This document shows positions 1 to 7,151 of a DNA stretch of 64,000 bases, piece after piece. Numbering within the stretch: position 1 is the stretch's first letter; every line of letters begins with the position of its first letter. Position numbers and translations under genes: made by a program. Source of the stretch: Diaphorobacter limosus (GTDB taxonomy: Bacteria; Pseudomonadota; Gammaproteobacteria; Burkholderiales; Burkholderiaceae_C); assembly GCF_033100095.1 (NCBI RefSeq), contig NZ_CP136921.1, positions 652,501 to 716,500 on the forward strand, read 5' to 3'. The notes beneath the pieces were generated by a model. That model saw only the letters and a program-made list of their open reading frames with translations, made no database searches and had not been told where the DNA came from.

Positions 1-240
1 TGCGGCATGCCCCTTGGCCGCCAGCTGTTCGTTGACCTGCGGGCGAAAGCCGTGCACCAGCACGATCTTCACGCCCATGGCCTGGATCAAGGCCAGATCC
101 TGCACGATGTTCTGCAGCTTGCCCGCGGCAATGGCTTCGCCCGTCAGCCCCACCACAAAGGTCTGGTGCCGGAACTTGTGGATATACGGCGCCACGGAGC
201 GGAACCAGGGAACGAAGGTGAAGTTGAAGACCGTGGACAT
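1..240 (-). CDS. argA: N-acetylglutamate synthase ArgA, N-terminal part (cut by window edge)
   Basis: The first 80 codons of ArgA, which makes N-acetylglutamate from acetyl-CoA and glutamate as the first step of arginine synthesis. The start reads MSTVFNFTFVPWFRSVAPYI, typical of proteobacterial ArgA, and runs into the amino-acid-kinase-like domain with KIVLVHGFRPQ near residues 58-68. No stop occurs before the window edge, so the kinase-like domain is incomplete and the GNAT domain lies outside. It is on the same strand as the PEP-CTERM gene, about 208 bases downstream of it, probably as a separate unit. Identified by recognition of the conserved N-terminus. Confidence 0.85.
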   Translation of the reverse strand, partial: MSTVFNFTFVPWFRSVAPYIHKFRHQTFVVGLTGEAIAAGKLQNIVQDLALIQAMGVKIVLVHGFRPQVNEQLAAKGHAA

Positions 241-448
241 GGTGGCTTGGGCGTGGGCGGGCGAGCAAAGGCAAAAAAGCCTGCGAACCCCAGGCCACCC
301 AGGCGGTGGTTACGGCGTCGGCAAGCGAAGCGCGCAGTTTAGCGGCTGCGTGGGCGCCTTGTGTGCGCGTGCGGCGTCCAGGATCTGCCCGGCAGTGTGG
401 AGCGGCGCAGATACGCGACCGACGTCGTGTTGAAGGCGTTGTCGTGAC

Positions 449-1135
449 TCAGCTGCGACGCCTGCGCAGGGTGGCGCCGAGTGTGAAAAGCGCCAAGGAG
501 ATGAGAGCTACCGATCCCGGTTCTGGAACCGCGTTGCCGTTACCTTGGCCGATCGCGCCCACAGTGAATCCATGCCAGTTCTCGGTGGTATGTGTGAATG
601 TCACCGAGCTATAGGTGCCCGGCAGACGGATCACGCCGTGAACTTCACCGTTGCCGAAGAAGCCGGTGCTGGTCGGGTTAAGGACTGGAGTCCCGTTGCC
701 CCAATAGCCGGATCCGTAGCTCAAAACCTCGATCGGCACGCCGAAGTCGACGGTGTTGCCGTTCCAGCTCACGAGCGCAATCAGCGGATCGACGACAGGC
801 TGTGAAAAGGTGATCGTGGCTGTCCCGCCGGTGCTCAGTGCGATGATGTCCGATGCGGGTGGTGCGTTGCCAGCCAGGCTGCTGAGATATGGCGCTGCCG
901 GCGACCAGTAATTGGTGCCCCCCGTTGTCTGTGCGAACGCATAGGCGCCGGTAAAGGTGACGCCGACATGCGCACCGTTGATGTCGAGGTCGCCAAAAAC
1001 CTGGCTTGCAGCGGCACTCGTGTTTGTCCAATCAGTCCAGGAAACCGTCGCTGCCTGGGCGGCGCTTGCACAACCGAACGCCAATGCGATCGCTGTTGCA
1101 ACGTAGAGGCCTGTCTTTTTGATTGCGTGCTTCAT
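449..1135 (-). CDS. PEP-CTERM sorting domain protein (exosortase substrate)
   Basis: Secreted protein of 228 residues. A Sec signal peptide occupies about residues 1-29, ending AQA-AT. The C-terminus is a canonical PEP-CTERM tail: VPEPGS at about residue 203, a hydrophobic stretch, then the basic end LRRRRS. In this family the tail is cleaved by an exosortase (EpsH/XrtA type) and the protein goes to the extracellular matrix or cell surface. The body is rich in small and aromatic residues with no catalytic domain I can name. An AGGAAT ribosome binding site precedes the ATG. A sigma-54 type promoter lies upstream, as is common for PEP-CTERM genes. No exosortase is visible in this window. Confidence 0.85.
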   Translation of the reverse strand: MKHAIKKTGLYVATAIALAFGCASAAQAATVSWTDWTNTSAAASQVFGDLDINGAHVGVTFTGAYAFAQTTGGTNYWSPAAPYLSSLAGNAPPASDIIALSTGGTATITFSQPVVDPLIALVSWNGNTVDFGVPIEVLSYGSGYWGNGTPVLNPTSTGFFGNGEVHGVIRLPGTYSSVTFTHTTENWHGFTVGAIGQGNGNAVPEPGSVALISLALFTLGATLRRRRS

Positions 1136-1174
1136 GGTTCATTCCTAGTGGCCGGTGATAGCTGCAACCAATAA

Positions 1175-1190
1175 AGCAATGATCGGGCCA
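1175..1190 (-). promoter_or_regulatory. Sigma-54 (-24/-12) promoter for the PEP-CTERM gene
   Basis: On the minus strand the sequence is TGGCCCGATCATTGCT. It matches the RpoN consensus TGGCACGRNNNTTGCW at every defined position but one. The -12 GC falls about 40 bases before the ATG. PEP-CTERM genes are known to be often RpoN-dependent with PrsK/PrsR-type activators, so position and family agree. No transcript evidence is available. Confidence 0.7.
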
Positions 1191-1289
1191 GAAATTCAAG
1201 TTATTGATTCTGCTTGGACGACGGCTCCAAACGCATGTCGTGTGTCAAATTTTTCGACAGTTTGATTCGGGGGATCAGAACGGCACGAG

Positions 1290-1835
1290 TTACCCAAGCA
1301 GCAGCTTTTGCACCAGATCTGCGGCCGTGGAGGCGCTGTACTTGCGCATCAGCCGGGCGCGGTAGATCTCCACCGTACGGTGGCTGATGTCCAGGGCGCG
1401 GCCGATTTCCTTGGAGGTCATGCCCTCCAGCAGGCGCGCGGCCACCTCGCGCTCGCGCGCCGTGAGCTCGGCCTTCACGGGGCGCTGGGCGCTGAGGTCT
1501 TCAAAGCTCCAGATGCCCGAGGCATGCGGATCCTGGCGATCGAGGGCGCGGCCCGAGACATGGCACCAGAAGGTCTCGCCATTGGCGCGTTTCATGATGC
1601 GGCTGTCGGCGTAGTAGCCCCGGGCGTTGAGTATCGGGGCCATGCGCGCGCCCAGGCGCTCGTATTCATCGACGCTGGGGTAGAGAATCTGGAACGACTG
1701 GCCGATGAGCAGTTCGCGCGAGGCGCCAAACATCTCGCAGACCTGGCGGTTGCAGTCCACCATGGCGCGGTTGCGCGAGATCACCAGGCCCACGGGCGCC
1801 ATCTCGAAAGCCATGCGGTAATCGGCAAAGTCCAT
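1290..1835 (-). CDS. PAS domain LuxR-family transcriptional regulator
   Basis: Regulator of 181 residues with two parts. Residues about 1-115 form a PAS fold (start MDFADYRMAFEMAPVGLVIS, with GETFWCHVSG near 87). Residues about 118-181 are a LuxR/GerE helix-turn-helix (LTAREREVAARLLEGMTSKE, then ISHRTVEIYRARL). There is no phosphoreceiver domain, so it probably senses a ligand or cofactor through PAS. It is transcribed divergently from scoAB with a palindromic region between, which suggests it controls scoAB and possibly itself. That regulatory link is inference from gene order. Confidence 0.85.
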   Translation of the reverse strand: MDFADYRMAFEMAPVGLVISRNRAMVDCNRQVCEMFGASRELLIGQSFQILYPSVDEYERLGARMAPILNARGYYADSRIMKRANGETFWCHVSGRALDRQDPHASGIWSFEDLSAQRPVKAELTAREREVAARLLEGMTSKEIGRALDISHRTVEIYRARLMRKYSASTAADLVQKLLLG

Positions 1836-1852
1836 GGTGGTGCAAGTCTTTA

Positions 1853-1896
1853 GGGAATACTACGTAATCGAATACGTAGTATCGTAGCGCATTCCC
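1853..1896. promoter_or_regulatory. Palindromic operator between the LuxR gene and scoAB
   Basis: A perfect 10-bp inverted repeat, ATACTACGTA (1857-1866) and TACGTAGTAT (1873-1882), with a 6-bp spacer. It is bracketed by an outer pair GGGAAT (1853-1858) and ATTCCC (1891-1896). A further CGTAGTA half-site lies at 1897-1903. Its place between divergent genes makes it the likely binding site of the PAS-LuxR protein. Confidence 0.6.
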
Positions 1897-1917
1897 GTAG
1901 TACTTCAGGAGACAGTA

Positions 1918-2622
1918 GTGAAGAACAAGCTTTATTCATCGGCGGACGAGGCGCTCAAGGGCGTCGTGCAGGACGGCCAGTTGCTGGCCGTCGGTGGCTT
2001 CGGCCTGTGCGGCATCCCGGAGGCCCTGATCCAGGCCCTGCACGACAGCGGTGTGAAGAACCTCACCGCCATTTCCAACAACGCCGGCGTGGATGGCTTT
2101 GGCCTGGGCAAGCTGCTGGAGACGCGCCAGATCAAGAAGATGATCAGCTCCTACGTGGGCGAGAACAAGGAATTCGAGCGCCAGTACCTGGCCGGCGAAC
2201 TGGAACTGGAATTCACCCCCCAGGGCACGCTGGCCGAGAAGCTGCGTGCCGGCGGCGCCGGCATTCCGGCCTTCTTCACGCGCACCGGCGTGGGCACCAT
2301 CGTCGCCGAGGGCAAGGAAACCCGTGAGTTCGACGGCCATACCTACCTGATGGAGCGCTCGCTGGTACCCGACGTGTCGCTGGTCAAGGCGGCGGTGGCC
2401 GACAAGAGCGGCAACCTGCGCTTCAACCTGACGGCGCGCAACTTCAACCCGGCCGTGGCCATGGCCGGCAAGATCTGCATCGTCGAGGTGGAGAAGATCG
2501 TCGAGGTGGGCGAGCTGGCGCCCGACGATATCCATCTGCCCGGCATCTATGTGCACCGCATCGTGCTCAATGCCCATCCCGAAAAGCGCATCGAGAAGCG
2601 CACCCTGACCGAAACCAAATAA
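1918..2622 (+). CDS. scoA: 3-oxoacid CoA-transferase subunit A
   Basis: Alpha subunit (234 residues) of succinyl-CoA:3-oxoacid CoA-transferase, which activates acetoacetate or a similar beta-keto acid with succinyl-CoA. The [10 protein letters not shown] loop at residues 26-35 is typical of family I CoA-transferase A subunits. The start is GTG with the ribosome binding site CAGGAGAC seven bases upstream. The gene is followed after 55 bases by subunit B, forming a two-gene operon ended by a strong hairpin terminator. Substrate choice (acetoacetate, 3-oxoadipate or another keto acid) cannot be fixed from sequence; no beta-ketoadipate pathway genes are adjacent, so the ketone-body type is preferred. 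Confidence 0.9.
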   Translation: MKNKLYSSADEALKGVVQDGQLLAVGGFGLCGIPEALIQALHDSGVKNLTAISNNAGVDGFGLGKLLETRQIKKMISSYVGENKEFERQYLAGELELEFTPQGTLAEKLRAGGAGIPAFFTRTGVGTIVAEGKETREFDGHTYLMERSLVPDVSLVKAAVADKSGNLRFNLTARNFNPAVAMAGKICIVEVEKIVEVGELAPDDIHLPGIYVHRIVLNAHPEKRIEKRTLTETK

Positions 2623-2677
2623 TTTGTGGGGCGGATTTGCCAATCCCTGCCCCATGCCATCAATAGGAGAGACAGAC

Positions 2678-3316
2678 ATGGCCTGGACTCAAGACCAGAT
2701 GGCCGCACGCGCGGCCCAGGAACTGCAAGACGGCTTCTACGTCAACCTCGGCATCGGCATTCCCACGCTGGTGGCCAACCATACGGGCGACAAGGAGGTG
2801 TGGCTGCAGTCCGAGAACGGCATGCTGGGCATAGGCCCGTTCCCAACCGAGGATCAGGTGGATGCCGACCTGATCAACGCCGGCAAGCAGACCGTGACCA
2901 CCATCCCCGGCACGTCGATCTTCGGTAGCCACGACAGCTTTGCCATGATCCGCGGTGGCAAGATCAACCTGGCCATCCTAGGTGCCATGCAGGTCAGCGA
3001 GAAGGGCGACCTGGCCAACTGGATGATTCCCGGCAAGATGGTCAAGGGCATGGGCGGAGCCATGGATCTGGTGGGTGGCGTGCCCAAGGTCATCGTGCTG
3101 ATGGAACATGTGGCGCGCAAGAAGGACGGCAGCACCGACATGAAGATCCTGCCCCAGTGCACGCTGCCGCTGACGGGCGTGGGCGTGGTGCACATCATCA
3201 TCACCGACCTGGGCGTGATGGATGTCACGCCCCAGGGCCTGAAACTCGTGGAGCTGGCCCCGGGTGTGAGCTTCGAGGAAATCCAGTCGAAGACGGGCGT
3301 GACGCTGTTGCGCTAA
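2678..3316 (+). CDS. scoB: 3-oxoacid CoA-transferase subunit B
   Basis: Beta subunit (212 residues). It carries the catalytic glutamate in [10 protein letters not shown] (E46), which forms the glutamyl-CoA thioester intermediate in family I CoA-transferases. [12 protein letters not shown] near residues 24-35 and the ITDLGVMDV segment near the C-terminus are typical of the family. I chose the ATG preceded by AGGAGA; the reading frame is open further upstream but lacks a ribosome binding site. It works as an A2B2 complex with the upstream scoA product in the cytosol. Confidence 0.92.
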   Translation: MAWTQDQMAARAAQELQDGFYVNLGIGIPTLVANHTGDKEVWLQSENGMLGIGPFPTEDQVDADLINAGKQTVTTIPGTSIFGSHDSFAMIRGGKINLAILGAMQVSEKGDLANWMIPGKMVKGMGGAMDLVGGVPKVIVLMEHVARKKDGSTDMKILPQCTLPLTGVGVVHIIITDLGVMDVTPQGLKLVELAPGVSFEEIQSKTGVTLLR

Positions 3317-3362
3317 GGGCTTGCAGCTCCTGAGCTGGAGCGGTGCATTTTCCCCATACATC

Positions 3363-3396
3363 AGGCCGGAGGTGACACTCCGGCCTTTGTTTTTTT
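3363..3396 (+). terminator. Rho-independent terminator of scoAB
   Basis: Perfect 9-bp stem AGGCCGGAG / CTCCGGCCT with a 6-base loop, followed by TTTGTTTTTTT. It lies 46 bases after the scoB stop and closes the operon. Confidence 0.93.
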
Positions 3397-3456
3397 GCTA
3401 TGGCGCGCAAAGCACCGTATAGTCGCCGGCGACATTTAGAAACACATGATCCGTGC

Positions 3457-4815
3457 ATGAACGTTTTCGAAACCAGTCTTGCGGCCTCGATCGCCGATGA
3501 CGCGAACGCCCCCGGTGACAACCGCCATTACCTGCGCGCCCTCACCGACATGGCCGACCGCGGCGGCGTGCTCACGCACGATGCCATCTACACCGACCGT
3601 GGCGTCAAGCTGGTGGACAAGGGCACGCGCGTGGACAGCGAGCTCTACGATCGCCTGGTCAAGCACAAGCTGCGCGGCCCTATCGAAGACCACCTGAGCG
3701 TGGAGAACATGGTCAGCGTGCAGTCGCTGCTGCAGGTGGCGCGCACGCAATGCGAAGGCGACACCCTGGTCTACCTGCTGGTGCATACGTTGCCAGACAT
3801 GACGGAGAGCAAACTGCTCGCCCCGGTGCGCGCCATGCCGCTGCCGCCGGCGCTGGCCTTCAAGCTCACGGTGATGCGGGAGCAGCACCCCCTGCTGTTT
3901 GCGCACAGCGTGCGCATGATGCTGGTGGCCGTGTATCTGGGCATCAAAAGCGGCCTGAGCGAGCGCGAATGCACGCCCCTGGCCGCGGCGGCGCTGCTGC
4001 ACGACCTGGGGGTGCTGCACATGGATCCGGCCTGGCATGACCCGGCGAACAAGATCACCGGGGCAGGGCGCAAGCAGCTCTTGGCGCATCCGGTCACGGC
4101 CATGCTCATCATCAGAGAGCAAAACATCTATCCGCGCTCGGTGGAGCAGGCGGTGTTGGAGCACCACGAATGCATGGACGGCAGCGGCTACCCGCGGCGC
4201 CTGCGCGGCGAGCAGATCTCGCGCCTGGGGCAGCTCCTGCTGACCGCCGAGGTGGTGGCCGCCTTCTTTGAAAAATATGCCAGCGAGGGTGCGGCCCAGC
4301 GCCTGGCGCTTACGCTCAAGCTGAACCATCGCAAGTTTCCGGCCGATCTGGTGGCCTACCTGCTGCCTTTGCTGCAGATACGGGCCGTGCAGGGTGATGT
4401 GCCAGCCTCGCAGGACGATGTGCAGCGCTGCATCACGCTGTTGACCGGGGCTTTCGAGGATTGGCAGCGCTGCCGCGTCATCCTGCAGCCCGTGGCCGGG
4501 CAGCCTTCCCCCGAGCCGGCCTGTGCGCTGGTCGAGCAGCGGCTGGCGGCGCTGCAAAGATCGCTGTTCGAGTCTGGCTCCCACCCGCGGCAGCTGGCCG
4601 AGATGCTGCCGCACCTGCAGGGCGACGCCCAGGGCCTGGCCGAGCTGGCCCTGCTGGGGCAAGAGGCGCTGTGGCAGCTGCAGCGCATCATCGACACCAC
4701 CCACAGCCATTGGCCGCAACTGTCGGCCAGCGAGGATGCCGGCGACATTGCCGTCGTACAATGGCGCGCTGCCTGCACCGCCAGGCTGGTGCAAGCGCCG
4801 GCCACGCAGGCCTGA
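3457..4815 (+). CDS. HD-GYP domain protein (putative cyclic-di-GMP phosphodiesterase)
   Basis: Protein of 452 residues with an HD-GYP domain in the middle third: LLHDLG with the HD pair at 182-183, then HHE at 236-238 and DGSGYP at 241-246. These are the metal and GYP signatures of the family that hydrolyses cyclic di-GMP. The N-terminal 120 residues are an uncharacterised sensor-like region; the last about 180 residues are alpha-helical with no clear domain. An in-frame ATG exists 57 bases upstream, directly against the scoB terminator, so the later ATG (MNVFETS) is preferred, although its ribosome binding site is weak. It is the last gene before the LexA-controlled cassette and is not part of it. 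Confidence 0.8.
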   Translation: MNVFETSLAASIADDANAPGDNRHYLRALTDMADRGGVLTHDAIYTDRGVKLVDKGTRVDSELYDRLVKHKLRGPIEDHLSVENMVSVQSLLQVARTQCEGDTLVYLLVHTLPDMTESKLLAPVRAMPLPPALAFKLTVMREQHPLLFAHSVRMMLVAVYLGIKSGLSERECTPLAAAALLHDLGVLHMDPAWHDPANKITGAGRKQLLAHPVTAMLIIREQNIYPRSVEQAVLEHHECMDGSGYPRRLRGEQISRLGQLLLTAEVVAAFFEKYASEGAAQRLALTLKLNHRKFPADLVAYLLPLLQIRAVQGDVPASQDDVQRCITLLTGAFEDWQRCRVILQPVAGQPSPEPACALVEQRLAALQRSLFESGSHPRQLAEMLPHLQGDAQGLAELALLGQEALWQLQRIIDTTHSHWPQLSASEDAGDIAVVQWRAACTARLVQAPATQA

Positions 4816-4826
4816 TTTGGGCATGT

Positions 4827-4866
4827 CTCGCATGAATACTGTATATTTAAACAGTATTCATGCGAG
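4827..4866 (+). promoter_or_regulatory. LexA (SOS) box inside a 40-bp perfect palindrome
   Basis: The core TACTGTATATTTAAACAGTA (4837-4856) fits the LexA consensus CTGT-N8-ACAG. It is embedded in a longer perfect inverted repeat with 16-bp arms (CTCGCATGAATACTGT and its complement) around an 8-base centre. It sits 7 bases before the imuA start, so LexA bound here would block transcription of imuA-imuB-dnaE2. Confidence 0.93.
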
Positions 4867-4872
4867 GTACCC

Positions 4873-5634
4873 ATGGGCGCTGCTCTTCCTTTTTTCATAG
4901 ACGATTTACCCGGTGTCTGGCGCGGTGACGCCTGGGCGCAGGCGCCACAGCGGGCGGTGGACACGGGCCACGAGCAGCTGAATGCACAACTGCCCGGGGG
5001 TGGCTGGCCCTTGGCAGGCATGACCGAGTTGTTGCTGCCCATCCATGCCCATTGCGAATGGAGGCTGCTTGCGCCCGCGCTGGCGCGTCTGCTTGCAGAC
5101 TCGTCCGGCCATGCCGTGCTGGTGGCGCCGCCGCTGGAGCCCTTCATGCCCGCGTTGCAGGCCGCTGGCGTGCCCGTGCCGCGGCTGTGTTGCATCAGGC
5201 CTGTGGGCTCCGGTGCCGCCATGGCCGCCGCCTGGGCCTGCGAGCAGGCGCTGCGCTGCCGCGACGTGCGCGCCGTGCTGGCCTGGCTGCCGCAAGTGGC
5301 AACGCAGTCGCTGCGCCGGCTGCAGCTGGCAGCCGCGCAGAACCAGCAGCTTTTGTGGGTGCTGCGGCCCGAGGGCGCGCGAGCCCAGGCGTCGCCCGCG
5401 CCCCTGCGCCTGTGGCTGCAGCCGCAGGCGGATCGGCTGCTGATCCACGTCATCAAGCGCCGCGGCCCGAGCGCGCTGCACCCCGTGGCACTGCCCGGGC
5501 ACGCTGCGCTGCTGGCTGCTGTCCTGCGGGGCCAGGCGCAGCGGCGCCAGCAGGCGCAGGCCGCCACCTGGGGCAGGGCCAGGCCGCAGGAGGTGGCACA
5601 TGCCGTGGCTGGCCTGGCTGCTGCCCTGCATTGA
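4873..5634 (+). CDS. imuA: SOS mutagenesis protein ImuA (RecA-like)
   Basis: Protein of 253 residues, related to RecA/SulA but without an intact Walker A motif. It is the first gene of the imuA-imuB-dnaE2 cassette for DNA-damage-induced mutagenesis. The segment GGGWPLAGMTELLLPIHAHC near residues 41-60 is the typical ImuA start of the RecA-like core. ImuA is thought to link the mutasome to RecA and ImuB. The gene begins just after the LexA box and its 3' end overlaps imuB by 35 bases, which implies translational coupling. Confidence 0.87.
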   Translation: MGAALPFFIDDLPGVWRGDAWAQAPQRAVDTGHEQLNAQLPGGGWPLAGMTELLLPIHAHCEWRLLAPALARLLADSSGHAVLVAPPLEPFMPALQAAGVPVPRLCCIRPVGSGAAMAAAWACEQALRCRDVRAVLAWLPQVATQSLRRLQLAAAQNQQLLWVLRPEGARAQASPAPLRLWLQPQADRLLIHVIKRRGPSALHPVALPGHAALLAAVLRGQAQRRQQAQAATWGRARPQEVAHAVAGLAAALH

Positions 5635-6913
5635 CCCGGCGCCCGGTGTGCCGCCAGACGCCCAGGGCTGGTGGGCGCTGCGTTTCACGCCGTGCGTGAC
5701 CTTGCTGGACGAAGCATTGCTGCTGGAGGTCGACAGCGTGGAGCGCCTGTGGGGCGGGCGCGCCGCCCTGCAGGCGCTGCTGCGCAACCAGGCGCCCGCA
5801 GCAGCGCAAGAGAACGCGGCCGATCAAGCCTGGGCCACCGGCCCCACGGCCCTGCAGGCCCTGGCCTTGCTGCGCCTGCAGCGCATGGGCCGCAGCCCGC
5901 CGCAGCGGCTGCCGCACGACCTGCCCATCGCCACCCTGACGGCACTGCGTCCGCATGTGGCGGCGCTGCAGCACCTGGGCTGCCGCAGCTGGGGCGATTT
6001 GCGCGCGCTGCCGCGTGCTGGCCTGGCGCGGCGCTTTGGTGCCGCCTGCCTGCTGGCGCTGGATCAGGCCTGGGGCGACGCCCCGCATGGCCTCACCTGG
6101 ATCACCCTGCCCGAACGGTTTGCGCTGGAGCTGGAGTTGTCGGCCCTGGTCGAATCGGCCCCGGCTTTGCTGATGGCCGGCCAGCGCCTGCTGGATGCGC
6201 TGCAGGGCTGGCTGCGTGCGCGCCAGCAGGGTGTGCTGGCGCTGGAGCTGGCCTGGCGCCATGACCTGCGCCGCGTCGATGGCGTGGACTTGCCGCCCTG
6301 GCAAAGCCTGGAGCTGCGCACCGCCGAGCCGCTGCAGGCCATGGCCCACCTGCGCCGCCTGCTGGCCGAGCGACTGGCGCACCAGCGCCTGGCCGCGCCG
6401 GTAAACCGCCTGGCGCTGCGCAGCCTGCAGACGGCGCCCCTGGCCCAGGCCAGCGCCAGCCTGCTGCCGCCCGCGCCCGACGAGGCCCGGGGCGAGCCCT
6501 GGCACCAGCTCATCGAGCGCCTGTCGGCCCGGCTGGGCCCGGCCAGCCTGCAGGTGGCGCGGCTGCATGCCGACCACCGGCCAGAGCGCATGCAGCACTG
6601 GCACCCCGCCATCACGCCGCCGTCTCCTGCCCAGGACGAGGCGGCCGACAGCCCCGCTGGACTGTGGCCCCCCTGGCTGGTGCGTCCACCGCAGCCCCTG
6701 GACCTGCAAGGCCATCGCCCCTGCCTGTTGGGCCGCCCCTTGCGCCTGCTTGCCGGGCCGCAGCGTGTGGAGGCCGGTTGGTGGGAGGGTGAGTCAGGCA
6801 CCGGCCTGGCCCGGCGCGATTACTTTCTGGCGCACAACGCCGCCGCCGGCAGCGTCTGGGTGTTTCGCGACCGGGCCACGGGCGGCTGGTTTCTGCAGGG
6901 GGTGTACGGGTGA
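5600..6913 (+). CDS. imuB: ImuB, catalytically inactive Y-family polymerase-like adaptor
   Basis: Protein of 437 residues, the adaptor that recruits DnaE2 and the beta clamp to damaged DNA. The order is that of a Y-family polymerase (palm segment around DEALLLEVDSVERLWGG at about 36-52, helix-hairpin-helix near 115-150, little finger in the C-terminal half), but the acidic catalytic residues of true Y-family enzymes are not apparent. The start has AGGAGGTGGCAC just upstream. The TGA stop lies at the very edge of the inverted-repeat element that separates imuB from dnaE2, so the last residues may have been affected by that insertion. Confidence 0.87.
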   Translation: MPWLAWLLPCIDPAPGVPPDAQGWWALRFTPCVTLLDEALLLEVDSVERLWGGRAALQALLRNQAPAAAQENAADQAWATGPTALQALALLRLQRMGRSPPQRLPHDLPIATLTALRPHVAALQHLGCRSWGDLRALPRAGLARRFGAACLLALDQAWGDAPHGLTWITLPERFALELELSALVESAPALLMAGQRLLDALQGWLRARQQGVLALELAWRHDLRRVDGVDLPPWQSLELRTAEPLQAMAHLRRLLAERLAHQRLAAPVNRLALRSLQTAPLAQASASLLPPAPDEARGEPWHQLIERLSARLGPASLQVARLHADHRPERMQHWHPAITPPSPAQDEAADSPAGLWPPWLVRPPQPLDLQGHRPCLLGRPLRLLAGPQRVEAGWWEGESGTGLARRDYFLAHNAAAGSVWVFRDRATGGWFLQGVYG

Positions 6914-7151
6914 TCCTAGAAACGGCAGTTGGACGCGCTTGCCAGTGCCGTGATCGGCGTGTCAGGCAAGGCGTGACGACGCGGCGGGCTACTGCCCGCA
7001 AGGAGGAGCAACGCCGCATGGCGCGGCGAGCGCGGTGCTGGCAAGTGCGTAGCGCTGTCACCCCGCAGGTGAGTGGCAACGAGGCAGCTAAAGGCAATAC
7101 CCATGCGGTTCTCGTGAAGTTTGAAAGCGGTCAACTGCTGTTTCTAGGATC
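6912..7151. mobile_element. 240-bp MITE-like inverted-repeat element between imuB and dnaE2
   Basis: The ends are inverted copies: GATCCTAGAAACGGCAGTTG at the left and, on the other strand from the right, GATCCTAGAAACAGCAGTTG, one mismatch in 20. It contains no transposase. Inside are a GCGGGC-TACT-GCCCGC hairpin (6984-6999), an AGGAGGAG ribosome binding site (7001-7008) and a short ORF from ATG 7018 that ends at 7185, overlapping the dnaE2 start. A minus-strand ORF of 72 codons (6916-7134) also spans it. No clear target duplication is seen. It exactly fills the gap between the imuB stop and the dnaE2 ATG. Confidence 0.75.
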
